DNA of 50,550 nt from NCBI GenBank assembly GCA_018303945.1, contig JAGVXD010000002.1, forward strand, positions 1-50,550. Reading direction: 5' to 3'. The notes below the pieces were generated by a model, which was given only the letters and a program-made list of their open reading frames with translations, ran no database searches and was not told the DNA's origin. The position numbers were made by a program, and so were the translations under genes. Numbering within the stretch: position 1 is the first letter of the stretch; every line of letters begins with the position of its first letter. The DNA comes from Candidatus Pacearchaeota archaeon (GTDB lineage: Archaea > Nanobdellota > Nanobdellia > Pacearchaeales > GW2011-AR1). Positions 37,297 to 46,888 of the stretch are shown here, one piece after another.

Positions 37297-37848
37297 TTAT
37301 ATTATGCCAAGTACTCTATATATAAACGCATCAACCGCCCTCATATCTCCATCAATAAAAACACATGAATTTTCTTCATAAACTCTATTGCTTTCATTGA
37401 CTCTCCATATTATCATATTTTCACTGCAGTTCTTTTCAGGAAGATTTTTCTCGCATGCGCCATAGCACGCCCCCTGCACTCTAGAAGCATAAGCCCCAAG
37501 AGTATTTGTAATCTCTATCATCGCTTGCTCGCTTTCAGAGCTGATATATACTGGTTTCCCGGAATAATCTTCAATTATTTTCGTGCTATCTATGGAGATA
37601 TTCATTACTTCTTCAGGAGAGTTTCTAAATATTAATTGCTTTCCATCACGGTTTATAATCCACCCATCTCCATACGCCTTTCCTTCTCCTTCCGCTATTT
37701 CTTGTATGTCATTAGTATTTCCTCCAAAAGAGAGAAAGGCATATCCAGCACTGCTTCCAACGAGAAGAAGAAGCATAAGGACTACAATAATCTTATTTCT
37801 GCTTCTTTCCTTGTTTATTTTCTCTTCAGGGCTTATTATTCTTCTCAT
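37297..37848 (-). CDS. Single-TM exported hypothetical protein
   Basis: N-terminal TM; KPVYIS and NSCVFI...VDAFIYRVL. Confidence 0.65.
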   Translation of the reverse strand: MRRIISPEEKINKERSRNKIIVVLMLLLLVGSSAGYAFLSFGGNTNDIQEIAEGEGKAYGDGWIINRDGKQLIFRNSPEEVMNISIDSTKIIEDYSGKPVYISSESEQAMIEITNTLGAYASRVQGACYGACEKNLPEKNCSENMIIWRVNESNRVYEENSCVFIDGDMRAVDAFIYRVLGII

Positions 37849-37948
37849 ATAAAATTCTAGTCTGCATAGTTTAAAAATCTGTCTCTGACAGTTAAAGAAA
37901 TAGAATAAAATAAAAAAAAGAAAAATAGAAAGGAATAACCCTTTCTAT

Positions 37949-40609
37949 TTATTGTGACGTGTTTGTTGTAGTGCTTTCAGTTACTACACTAGCTGATGTT
38001 GCGCTTGTACCCTTGTACTTCTTGCCTGCCATTATATCGACAGTCTGTGTAGTTAGGTATTTTGCTGCATTAGCAGTGTCTTGAGCGTGGTATCCTGCAA
38101 CTAGAGTTGCAACCTTGCCTCCCGTTCTTGAGAACGTTTGGATCAAGAATGAACCTGCTCCGACACCAGTGCTTTGCTCAAAGCTGGCACCGCATCCGGC
38201 ACCGCCCAGCAATTCTGCAGCAAGTGTGTTTACGCAACTTCCGCCAACAACGATAAGGTTCTTGCTTGCGACTTGTGCAACTTCAGTATCCTTTACAAGG
38301 ATTGAACCGAGTTCTTTTACAACTCCTGTTCCTGTAGTGCCCGTATCACCGCCAGTTATCTCCGCAGCTTTTTCCGCAACATAAATGTTTGCGAATGCCT
38401 GCTCATCAGGATAGCTTATTATAGCTGATTTCTGATCAGAGTCTGAAGAATCAACAAGACCAACAGTACCATATAGGTCTGCTTCCTTTGTCTTCTTGCT
38501 GTCGCTTGCTAGAGATATAGCATCCCAAGTAGCATCTCCCTGCCACGATCTGATAACATCATTGACTCCAATTCCATCGTCGCCTGTTGCTCCCGGTTCG
38601 AGAGTAACAACAACTGCATGGTATTGTGCATTGTCGTCTTTTTCTTCAAAGATAACGATTGCAGGGTCAAGGATTAACGCACCGCCAGTTTCAGAGCTTC
38701 TCAAATAGACGTTAGTCTCGTTGACAGTTCCTGTACCGCGTAGAGCGTATGTCAGAGCACCTATAGTTAAGTTAACTTCACTGTTAGTGGAAGAGTTTAA
38801 TGTACCTGTTCCTGCACCACTTATTGTCCAGTTTCCAGAAATGGTAGCTAGATTTACAAATGTAGTGTCAGTGTAACCATCTCCATCAGGGAACTTTAAG
38901 TTAGACAAAACTGTTCCAGCAGCATCCCAATTATTTATATCTATTGTAACTGGTTCGTAGAACGCTAACTTTGCTCCTTTAGATGTTTTGATAGTTGGAT
39001 ACACAACCATATCGGCTGTAGCCGTACTATCTGGATAGTTCAATCGTACGAAGTTTGAGTCGTCTGACGGCGTGCCGTTATAGACTATATTGTACGATTT
39101 TCCTCCTACAACAACAGTTCCAGTGCCTTCAGATGAAAGTGTTCCTTCAATGGTATCTCCGGTAAGGACATCCGTAAAGGTGACCTTATCCTGGTTATAT
39201 CCAGTTGTTTGGTTAGTAACAGTTGTCAACTTAAGCATATGACCACTCTCCTCATTTCCAACAACGACATAGTCGTTCTTGAAAACTTTTGTTCTTTCGC
39301 TGACTGTGATGTTATGTCCATCACTGTCATGCTGAAGTTGGATAACATTGGTCAAGTTTCTTGCGAACTGTATTGTCTTTTCATTTGCACCATTTGCAGT
39401 AAATGTTACCTGTACTTTATCATCGCCGCTGTTGGATATTTTAATATCTTCACGGGCAGTGCTATTTTGAGGTATATTTAGACTTGAAAAGTCAAGCTTG
39501 AAGGTAGCAAAGACAGGGTCATTAAATGTCTGTCCAGGCTTTACCGCATCGCTATCTGAATTAGGGGCATAGACGCTTACAGTTATTTTAGTTGTGCCAG
39601 TACTCAAAGTTGCGTTACTGAATGTAACTTTTGTTCCATCAATAACTTTTGAGTCTTCGCCAACTGCTACTGCACTTCCGTCAGTCAAGGTTAATTTTTC
39701 TGCGCCTGCAATTACCGATGCGGACAACTTTAAGTTTGTCTCATCAGCATTTGTGACTGCAACTGTAATGCCTTGTACTTTCTTTGAAGCGTTTTCATTA
39801 ATCTCTTTCGTTTCGCTGTTTCCATCAGAATCTGTAACCTTAACGGTTGCAGCAGTATCTGATGCAGAGACTAATTCAACAGTGTACTCTTTTCCTCCAA
39901 TAATTACTTTGGATGAAGGAGTATCGCTGCTTAAGCTTACTTTTTCAGCAGTCTTCAGCAATACTAGATTTGTAGAATCTGTTGCAGAAGCAACAGTATA
40001 TTTCTGACCAAAGAGCTTTATGTCTGCTCCTTTGCTATCAGCATGTGTGAAGTTTACTGCTTTGTTGAAAGTAACTGTGGCGTTATAGATGTAGTTTGCA
40101 GTTGAAGTTGACGTTGCAAGTCCGAAGTCAGGATCATCTGAGCTTGTTGGTTGCTTTGCAAACGTAACTTGAGGATTAGATCCTATATCAAGTGTTTGAG
40201 TATAGGTCGCATCCGTGTTTCCAGAAAATGAGCCAGTCGCTAGAACAGTAGGTAATTCTGTCTTTGTTAAGACAGTCTTAACCGAGTTCAATGAATCGTT
40301 CACATAGATTTTAGTCCCTGTGAACAATGGAGCGGCTTCGCCTGTTACTGAGGTTGTTGTTGTTGAGCTTCCAGTAGTCGCTGTCTGTTTAGCAAGAGCA
40401 ACCTGTAGGTTGTTCGTGATGTCAACTGTCGCATAAACGTCAATGTCTGCTCCAGGCAAACTTCCAACAACTACTGCTACATCAGCATTGCCACTCTTTA
40501 CGAATGGAGCTGGATAATTAACAGCAGCTGCAAGTGCAACTGTTGAGCTTAACATGACTGCGCCAGTCAACACAGACGCAATTTTCTTAAAAGCGTATTT
40601 CATTTTCAT
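37949..40609 (-). CDS. S-layer protein
   Basis: Signal peptide; KNLIVVGGSCVNTLAAELLG and GAGSFLIQTFSRTGGKVATLVAGYHAQDTANAAKYLT, typical of archaeal S-layer proteins. Confidence 0.92.
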   Translation of the reverse strand: MKMKYAFKKIASVLTGAVMLSSTVALAAAVNYPAPFVKSGNADVAVVVGSLPGADIDVYATVDITNNLQVALAKQTATTGSSTTTTSVTGEAAPLFTGTKIYVNDSLNSVKTVLTKTELPTVLATGSFSGNTDATYTQTLDIGSNPQVTFAKQPTSSDDPDFGLATSTSTANYIYNATVTFNKAVNFTHADSKGADIKLFGQKYTVASATDSTNLVLLKTAEKVSLSSDTPSSKVIIGGKEYTVELVSASDTAATVKVTDSDGNSETKEINENASKKVQGITVAVTNADETNLKLSASVIAGAEKLTLTDGSAVAVGEDSKVIDGTKVTFSNATLSTGTTKITVSVYAPNSDSDAVKPGQTFNDPVFATFKLDFSSLNIPQNSTAREDIKISNSGDDKVQVTFTANGANEKTIQFARNLTNVIQLQHDSDGHNITVSERTKVFKNDYVVVGNEESGHMLKLTTVTNQTTGYNQDKVTFTDVLTGDTIEGTLSSEGTGTVVVGGKSYNIVYNGTPSDDSNFVRLNYPDSTATADMVVYPTIKTSKGAKLAFYEPVTIDINNWDAAGTVLSNLKFPDGDGYTDTTFVNLATISGNWTISGAGTGTLNSSTNSEVNLTIGALTYALRGTGTVNETNVYLRSSETGGALILDPAIVIFEEKDDNAQYHAVVVTLEPGATGDDGIGVNDVIRSWQGDATWDAISLASDSKKTKEADLYGTVGLVDSSDSDQKSAIISYPDEQAFANIYVAEKAAEITGGDTGTTGTGVVKELGSILVKDTEVAQVASKNLIVVGGSCVNTLAAELLGGAGCGASFEQSTGVGAGSFLIQTFSRTGGKVATLVAGYHAQDTANAAKYLTTQTVDIMAGKKYKGTSATSASVVTESTTTNTSQ

Positions 40610-40805
40610 TTCTTATAAACCCCCTTTCAGCTTTTGTTCACTAGTGGCAATCCCGCAGGATTCCTCCCAGAGGAGGCCGTTATATATTGACAGCCCGCCA
40701 GCTCACTACATTCTTCTCGAATGTAGCGGAACTCTAAGCTTTTAGAGTAATTCATCATATTGATTTTGCTTTAAAAAGCTTTCCCCTCACCCTGTGTTTA
40801 ACGAA
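40610..40805 (-). promoter_or_regulatory. Long structured 5' leader of the S-layer gene
   Basis: Stems CTACATTC/GAATGTAG, CCTCC/GGGAGG, ATCC/GGAT; TATA-like TTTATAAATC on the minus strand near 40830-40840. Confidence 0.55.
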
Positions 40806-41010
40806 TTTAATCACCATTAGCTATATAATTGATTTATAAACCTTTCGGTGTTACTATAAGTGAAGACAAAACTGGAAAAACCTTAATACGAACTCCTAAG
40901 GAAATAAAAAACAGATATATGTTATTTAATTACATATATTAAACGACGAAACATATATATATACTATAATATAATATACATATATGTGTTAAAGCACTAG
41001 ATATAATAAA

Positions 41011-41370
41011 ATGGCTCAAAAAACAAGAACTCGCGAGATAAACATCGTCGATAAAGGCGGCACTTTCAATACTTTTTTTAGAAAGCTCACAGGCGATGAG
41101 CATGAGTATGATTTTGAAGGTCTTGAAATGTTGAGAAAATTGCTTAGCAATGAGAGAGCACGTGTTTTGCACACAATAAAATATCAAAATCCTCGTTCTC
41201 TTTACGAGCTGGCAAAATATCTGAAAAGAGACTTCAAGTCAGTCTCTGATGACATCAAATTATTGGAGCGTTTTGGCTTTGTTGAAATGGTTTCAGAAAG
41301 AACCGGAAAGAGGGAGCGCTTGCATCCGACATTGGTTGTAGAACGTCTTATCATTAATATAAAAATTTAA
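41011..41370 (+). CDS. Winged-helix transcriptional regulator
   Basis: NPRSLYELAKYLKRDFKSVSDDIKLLERFGFVEMVSERTGKRERLHPTLVVERL. Confidence 0.82.
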   Translation: MAQKTRTREINIVDKGGTFNTFFRKLTGDEHEYDFEGLEMLRKLLSNERARVLHTIKYQNPRSLYELAKYLKRDFKSVSDDIKLLERFGFVEMVSERTGKRERLHPTLVVERLIINIKI

Positions 41371-41888
41371 CTGCATATTTTAAGAACAGTTTTTATACTT
41401 CCTCTTGAACTGCTGTCCCTTATTATAAATTCATCAGCCGCATATCCGCCGCCGCATTTTCCTTTTTCAAATCTTGCAATTAAGTTTCCACTGCTGGAAT
41501 TGCTTCCAGTTTGGTAATAGATTTCTGCAATATATCCTTTTAATGAGCTATCTTCTCCGGCATTCCATGCAGACTCTATCATTGTGCTGAATGTTTTGTT
41601 GAATAAATCACATACTTTTTCACCTGAAGGAAGACACTCTTGCCCGCTATTTCTCCCGCATTCAATTAAAAGCCCATCCATATCCAGATAAGAGAAAGAC
41701 TGATCTAAAGAGCATTCGCTTGTCGTTTTGTACGTGCTCTCAAGAAACTGTCTTACATCTAAGCTACCCGTGGATGAAGAGCTTTCCTGGCGCAAAACAA
41801 TTCCAAGTATAAACAATAGGACTATACTTACAATTATGACTATTGCTACAAACCCGACTGCTTCTTCCTGTCCTTTCTTTTCAATCAT
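41367..41888 (-). CDS. Pilin-like secreted protein
   Basis: MIEKKGQEEAVGFVAIVIIVSIVLLFILGIVL; ATG 41888 preferred over TTG 41918. Confidence 0.75.
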   Translation of the reverse strand: MIEKKGQEEAVGFVAIVIIVSIVLLFILGIVLRQESSSSTGSLDVRQFLESTYKTTSECSLDQSFSYLDMDGLLIECGRNSGQECLPSGEKVCDLFNKTFSTMIESAWNAGEDSSLKGYIAEIYYQTGSNSSSGNLIARFEKGKCGGGYAADEFIIRDSSSRGSIKTVLKICS

Positions 41889-41938
41889 TTTAAGCTTCTC
41901 CCAGTCCTTTCTTTTCAATCATTTTAAGCTTCTCCCAG
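41871..41938. repeat. Perfect 34-bp tandem duplication at a gene junction
   Basis: tcctttcttttcaatcattttaagcttctcccag at 41871-41904 and 41905-41938. Confidence 0.97.
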
Positions 41939-42440
41939 CAGCATATACTCTCCCTAGAGAGCATTTAACATGGGTGCTTTTCCAATGGCATAATGAGACA
42001 AATGCGGTGGAAGTAACGCCGTAATCTTCCTTATTTTTTATAAGTGTAATCTTGTTGCATTCAGGATATATGCTTTGAATGCATTCTTCCTCTGGCAAGA
42101 TAGGATATATTTGCTCAAAAGCAAGATAATCCAATTCCCACAGATTTGATTCACTTGTATTTCTAATCTGCTGTTTTAAGGCCATTGCCTTATCTAAATC
42201 TACGCATCCGTTGCATTCAGACCAGCTAAGTTCAGGAACAGATGCAATTTTTCTTGCAATTGCTTGGGCCTCTTCTTCTCTTAGATTTTCTACAGAATCG
42301 GTAAGGCGCGAGCCGGCAATAGAGAGATAAATTATGCTTACCAGGGCAAAAAATATGAATAAGGCTACTAAAATAAAAGCCATTTCCTGTATCTTTATCT
42401 GTCCAAGCTTCATGCCATGCGCTCCTTCCATAATTGGCAT
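41919..42440 (-). CDS. Pilin-like secreted protein
   Basis: MKLGQIKIQEMAFILVALFIFFALVSIIYL N-terminus (likely start at the internal Met). Confidence 0.72.
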   Translation of the reverse strand: MPIMEGAHGMKLGQIKIQEMAFILVALFIFFALVSIIYLSIAGSRLTDSVENLREEEAQAIARKIASVPELSWSECNGCVDLDKAMALKQQIRNTSESNLWELDYLAFEQIYPILPEEECIQSIYPECNKITLIKNKEDYGVTSTAFVSLCHWKSTHVKCSLGRVYAAGRSLK

Positions 42441-43384
42441 ATTAAGTTATTGTTTTCTCTGTCTAGATTTATCGCAATTTGTTTAAGATTAGAAATGTCT
42501 CTTGAAGTAGCATTCTTAGCGCTTTTGCTATATATTGCTAACATAGGTTGCAGAGCGCTTCCGCATCCTGAAGAGGAAGAAGAGATTATAGAGATTTTAG
42601 TCAAATAAAGTTCTGCAAGACTAGAGCCGCGCTTCATCATTCTCTGTACCTCGCATTCATATATAGATGATTCAGCAAATATGGCTCCATATATTAAAGC
42701 TCCTTCATAATATAATCCTCTTCCTTCCCTGAAAACTCTTTGAGCAGCAGTATCAACGGAAACATCACATCTCTTTCCCTGACTGACTGCTCCTGTTGAA
42801 AAGCAGACCATCGTGCTATTTTTAGGACATAAATTGCTTGAGCCAGTTATTGTAAGAGCGCTCTCGTTTATGCCAAGAGAACTTAACTCATCTTCTATTT
42901 CTGTTGGGGGATTAAGAAAGCAGTATGGTTCATTCCACATGACTATTACATCGCCTATCTTAAATGGAAATGTAAATGGCTTTACTAAAAGATAGAATTT
43001 CTCTCCCTCTAAATTAGCAGAGGAAAAAATATACTTGTTTGTTATTTTTTTAGGAACCCCGAAATCCTGCCAAGGTTTTCCTATGCCGGAGCGCTGGGCT
43101 ATTCTTATAGATTGTTCTCCAAAATTTCCAGAAACAGAACAGCCCATAGATATTCTAGTCTGGACAGGAAAACTTATTGTTCCCGGTTTACTTGCCGACT
43201 CAATAGAAGTCTCAAGAGGATGAAGCAAAGTCCCAAGAATCTGTGCCGCACTGCTATCTTCGTAATTTCTTTCAGTGCTTGTAATGCGTGTAACAGCATA
43301 AATAGCGAGCACTATCACCATCCCCCCAACAATTACTGAAAATATCCACCCAAAACTCAATTCTATCCCTCTTTTTTCTTTCAT
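42410..43384 (-). CDS. Pilin-like secreted protein
   Basis: MKEKRGIELSFGWIFSVIVGGMVIVLAIYAV; overlaps neighbours. Confidence 0.75.
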   Translation of the reverse strand: MKEKRGIELSFGWIFSVIVGGMVIVLAIYAVTRITSTERNYEDSSAAQILGTLLHPLETSIESASKPGTISFPVQTRISMGCSVSGNFGEQSIRIAQRSGIGKPWQDFGVPKKITNKYIFSSANLEGEKFYLLVKPFTFPFKIGDVIVMWNEPYCFLNPPTEIEDELSSLGINESALTITGSSNLCPKNSTMVCFSTGAVSQGKRCDVSVDTAAQRVFREGRGLYYEGALIYGAIFAESSIYECEVQRMMKRGSSLAELYLTKISIISSSSSGCGSALQPMLAIYSKSAKNATSRDISNLKQIAINLDRENNNLICQLWKERMA

Positions 43385-43869
43385 GGTTTTAGTGTTACTA
43401 GATTATCGCTGCTTCTTTCCTTTATTAATCTTAAAGATACTTCTCCTTCTTTTGTTTTGACACAGAATGACTTAGGTATGCTGGCATGTTCAAGCTTGTG
43501 GAACCCAAGATTGCTGTCACATGCTCTTAATGTAGGATACATAAATACATTATAATCAAATTCACTATATCTTTGCAAGACTCTTTGTTCATTGGAATAG
43601 TTTGAGATGCTAAGTAGTTGAGGACTGCCAAAGCACACACTTTCAACCTTTCCAGACAAACCACTCCTGAATATTTTTTCAGCCAAAGGAGACCTCCAGA
43701 CATTATCAACTTCTTTTTCCAAGTCATCATAAAATAATTGTATTTTAAGACACTCCCCAGTATCCAAGAACCTGGTTATGATATAGAATGCAACTGCAAC
43801 TGTTACAATAATAAGTATAATTGAAAATATCATCCCAAAAGAAAGCTGAAGCTGACCTCTTTTTTGCAT
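43381..43869 (-). CDS. Pilin-like secreted protein
   Basis: MQKRGQLQLSFGMIFSIILIIVTVAVAFYII; ATGA overlap with next gene. Confidence 0.75.
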   Translation of the reverse strand: MQKRGQLQLSFGMIFSIILIIVTVAVAFYIITRFLDTGECLKIQLFYDDLEKEVDNVWRSPLAEKIFRSGLSGKVESVCFGSPQLLSISNYSNEQRVLQRYSEFDYNVFMYPTLRACDSNLGFHKLEHASIPKSFCVKTKEGEVSLRLIKERSSDNLVTLKP

Positions 43870-43908
43870 ACATCACCCAGCTTTCTAGAATAATTAAAGG
43901 TTTCTATA

Positions 43909-44196
43909 TTACATTTTGATGCCTTTCAATGTCCCTGAAACTTTCAATATTCTTATTTCTTGAGGAGAAAGTTCACACGCAGCGCGAAAATAATCAACAC
44001 CTTCACGATTAATAGAAACCACAAATCTCTTATCTTCTTTTTTGCCTTTTATGTCTATAAATTCCATGTTTAATTTTGAAACTCCAATACTTCCAAGAGA
44101 ATTAATCAACGCCTCTTCAAGTTTTTCTTTTCCTTTTGATTCAATAAGTATATATCTCACTTTTGAGCGTTCGCTTGGTTTTAATGAGCTTTTCAT
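43909..44196 (-). CDS. rnp2: RNase P protein subunit Pop5/Rnp2
   Basis: MKSSLKPSERSKVRYILIES...RFVVSINREGVDYFRAACEL...VSGTLKGIK. Confidence 0.8.
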   Translation of the reverse strand: MKSSLKPSERSKVRYILIESKGKEKLEEALINSLGSIGVSKLNMEFIDIKGKKEDKRFVVSINREGVDYFRAACELSPQEIRILKVSGTLKGIKM

Positions 44197-45080
44197 GCAG
44201 TGTTTACAAGTGTGGTGTTTACCAAAGCATTAATTGCATTTTTGAGGGCATTGCTTTCAAGAGCAAATCCCAAACTTTCTGCATCTCCAACTTTGAAATT
44301 ATTTATTCCAACTACTTTTCCTTGAGTATCTATTAATGGCCCGCCTGAATTTCCGGGATTTAGCGACACATCTGTTTGTATATATTCAGAGCGTCCATTT
44401 GGGCCAACACGATTAAGCGCAGATATTATGCCTTCAGTAACTGTAAATGAGAGTCCAAGAGGATTGCCTATGGCAATTACTTTGTTTCCTACTTGCAGTT
44501 GAGATGAGTCTGCGAGGACAAGAGGATTATAACTTCCTTCTATCTTAAGCAGGGCTAAATCTCTGAATTTATCAGAACCGATTATTTTTGCAGGAATAAG
44601 CTCACGATCATACGTTATAACATAAATCTTGTCTGTTCCTTCAGTCACATGATAGTTCGTCACTAAATAACCTTCTTTGTGTATTATGAATCCAGTGCCC
44701 ATTGAATCATCGGTTCTTATTGTTACGACGCTCTTGACTGCTCCCTTAACTATTTCGGAAAAATCCCCCTGCGAGGATTTCAATAGTTTTATCTCTTGCT
44801 CAAATGTATCTCTCTGCTGTGAAAGTGTTCTTGACATCTCATTTAGATTAAGAGTTATATCATTGAAGTTTCTTTGATTTTGAGATTCATAAGCGCTTAT
44901 AAGAGAGATTAGATAGTCAGAAAGATTTGTGAGGCGATTTTCTACACTGTTGAGTGCAGCATCAGTTCTAGATACTTTTGAACTTAGGCTTACAAATGAT
45001 ATTATATTAATAATTATTAAAATGAATATGAGAATATAAAGAACATTTCTGTGATGGTGGTTTACCATACTATTACACAA
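44193..45080 (-). CDS. Trypsin-like serine protease (DegP/HtrA-like), apparently without PDZ
   Basis: N-terminal TM; VTNYHV (His), RDLALLKI (Asp), NPGNSGGPL (Ser). Confidence 0.92.
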   Translation of the reverse strand: MCNSMVNHHHRNVLYILIFILIIINIISFVSLSSKVSRTDAALNSVENRLTNLSDYLISLISAYESQNQRNFNDITLNLNEMSRTLSQQRDTFEQEIKLLKSSQGDFSEIVKGAVKSVVTIRTDDSMGTGFIIHKEGYLVTNYHVTEGTDKIYVITYDRELIPAKIIGSDKFRDLALLKIEGSYNPLVLADSSQLQVGNKVIAIGNPLGLSFTVTEGIISALNRVGPNGRSEYIQTDVSLNPGNSGGPLIDTQGKVVGINNFKVGDAESLGFALESNALKNAINALVNTTLVNTA

Positions 45081-45149
45081 ACGGGATGTTTTTATAGTTT
45101 GCTAAAGTTCTTTAAAAAGCTATTTAAACTCAAATTAATTTAGCTAAGC

Positions 45150-46481
45150 ATGAAGATTCATGCAATCGGAGGGTATAGTGAAGTTGGAAAGAACATGACT
45201 GCCCTTGAAAGCGGAGACGATGTGTTTCTTTTTGATGCCGGATTGTTCTTGCCAGCTATCGTTGGCGTAACAGAAAGAGAAAGAATACAGACTGAAAAGG
45301 GAATGCGCGCTCTCGGAGCTCTGCCAGATGATATCTATCTTGATAAGCACGGTCTTAGGGAGAAAGTAAGAGCAATATTAATTTCACATGCCCATCTTGA
45401 TCATGTCGGAGGAGTGCCTTATATAGCTCCAAGGTATAAAGCAAATGTTTTAGGAACGCCTTTCACAATGGAAGTTCTCAAGGTTTTAATGGCTGATTCA
45501 CAGCAGCATTTGAGAAACAAAATAATATCAGTCAATGTAGACGGAAGTTATTTAGTTAAGGGAAAGAGAAATTATAAGGTTGAATTCATTAATATGACTC
45601 ATTCAACTATTCAAAGCTCAATAATAGCTGTTCACACTCCTGAAGGCATAGTTTTATACGCAAACGATTACAAACTGGATAATTCTCCTATATTTGGGGA
45701 CAAGCCAAATTATAGAAGATTAAAAGAGCTTGCACACATAGGAATAAAGGCACTCATAGTGGACTGCCTTTATGCCCCAGATGATAGAAAAACTCCTTCA
45801 GAGAAGATTGCAAAAGGTCTTCTTGAAGACGTATTTTTCACCACAGACAACAAAAACTCTGGAATAATAGTCACGACTTTTTCTTCTCACATTGCCCGTC
45901 TTAAAACTATTACGGAAATAGGACGCAGGCTTAACAGAGAAGTAGTATTTCTTGGAAGAAGCCTGCAAAAATATGTAACTGCGGCAAATAATGTAGGCAA
46001 AGCCCCTTTTAGAAATCAGATAAATCTCCTTACTTACAAAAACCAAATGGAAAGAATGCTTAAAAAAATAAATAAAAGGAAAAGAGATTATTTAGTCGTC
46101 TGTACAGGACATCAAGGCGAACCCGGCTCCATTCTGGACAGGATATCCCGCAATCAACTTCCATTAAGAATTTCCTCCGATGACCACATCATATTTTCTT
46201 CAAAAACAATTCCAACTCCAATTAATGAGGCAAATAGGGCAGAACTTGAGAATAGGTTAAAAAGATATCATGTACGTATTTTTGATAATGTCCATGTTTC
46301 TGGCCACGGAGGGAGAGAGGACCTTAGAGATTTGATTAAGCTTTTAAAACCAGAGCACATTATACCTTCACATGGCGAGAATGCAAAACGTCTTGCAGGA
46401 GCAAAACTGGCTGAAGAGATGGGTTACGTAATTGGTAAGAATGTTCATCTTATTGAAAATGGGAGAACGTTGTCAATTTAA
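45150..46481 (+). CDS. rnj: Ribonuclease J (beta-CASP metallo-beta-lactamase)
   Basis: IGGYSEVGKNM, SHAHLDHVGG, VSGHGGREDL. Confidence 0.92.
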   Translation: MKIHAIGGYSEVGKNMTALESGDDVFLFDAGLFLPAIVGVTERERIQTEKGMRALGALPDDIYLDKHGLREKVRAILISHAHLDHVGGVPYIAPRYKANVLGTPFTMEVLKVLMADSQQHLRNKIISVNVDGSYLVKGKRNYKVEFINMTHSTIQSSIIAVHTPEGIVLYANDYKLDNSPIFGDKPNYRRLKELAHIGIKALIVDCLYAPDDRKTPSEKIAKGLLEDVFFTTDNKNSGIIVTTFSSHIARLKTITEIGRRLNREVVFLGRSLQKYVTAANNVGKAPFRNQINLLTYKNQMERMLKKINKRKRDYLVVCTGHQGEPGSILDRISRNQLPLRISSDDHIIFSSKTIPTPINEANRAELENRLKRYHVRIFDNVHVSGHGGREDLRDLIKLLKPEHIIPSHGENAKRLAGAKLAEEMGYVIGKNVHLIENGRTLSI

Positions 46482-46888
46482 TGAAAGATGAAATAATAGG
46501 GGGGATAAGAAATGCTCTTGAAAGAGGCGCGACTCTTGAAGAAGCAGTTAAGAGTTTTGTTAATGCTGGATATAATCCCGCAGAAGTCAGGGAAGCAGCA
46601 TCAATGCTTGCAACAAGCGCGAGCATCATAGCCCAGCCCAGCCATGCTTCCAACATCTCTCCCCCATTTTCAAATCCCCCTATACTGCCAAATCCTGAAG
46701 TGCAAAAATCTCAAACTCCCGCCATTCTTCAAAATAATGATAATATTAGAACAAACGCATCTCCACAGCCAAAAAAAACAAACAAAGTATTTATTTCACT
46801 TTTAATTCTATTCCTTGGCCTTATAGCTCTTCTCATTCTTCTTGTTATATTTAAGGACTCTATCCTTCAGGCAATGTTTGGGAAATGA
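46481..46888 (+). CDS. Small single-TM hypothetical protein
   Basis: 135-aa ORF with C-terminal TM. Confidence 0.6.
   Translation: MKDEIIGGIRNALERGATLEEAVKSFVNAGYNPAEVREAASMLATSASIIAQPSHASNISPPFSNPPILPNPEVQKSQTPAILQNNDNIRTNASPQPKKTNKVFISLLILFLGLIALLILLVIFKDSILQAMFGK

Noticed and set aside
39594-40007. 137-aa plus-strand ORF inside the S-layer gene
   Set aside because: Antisense shadow of the S-layer coding sequence.
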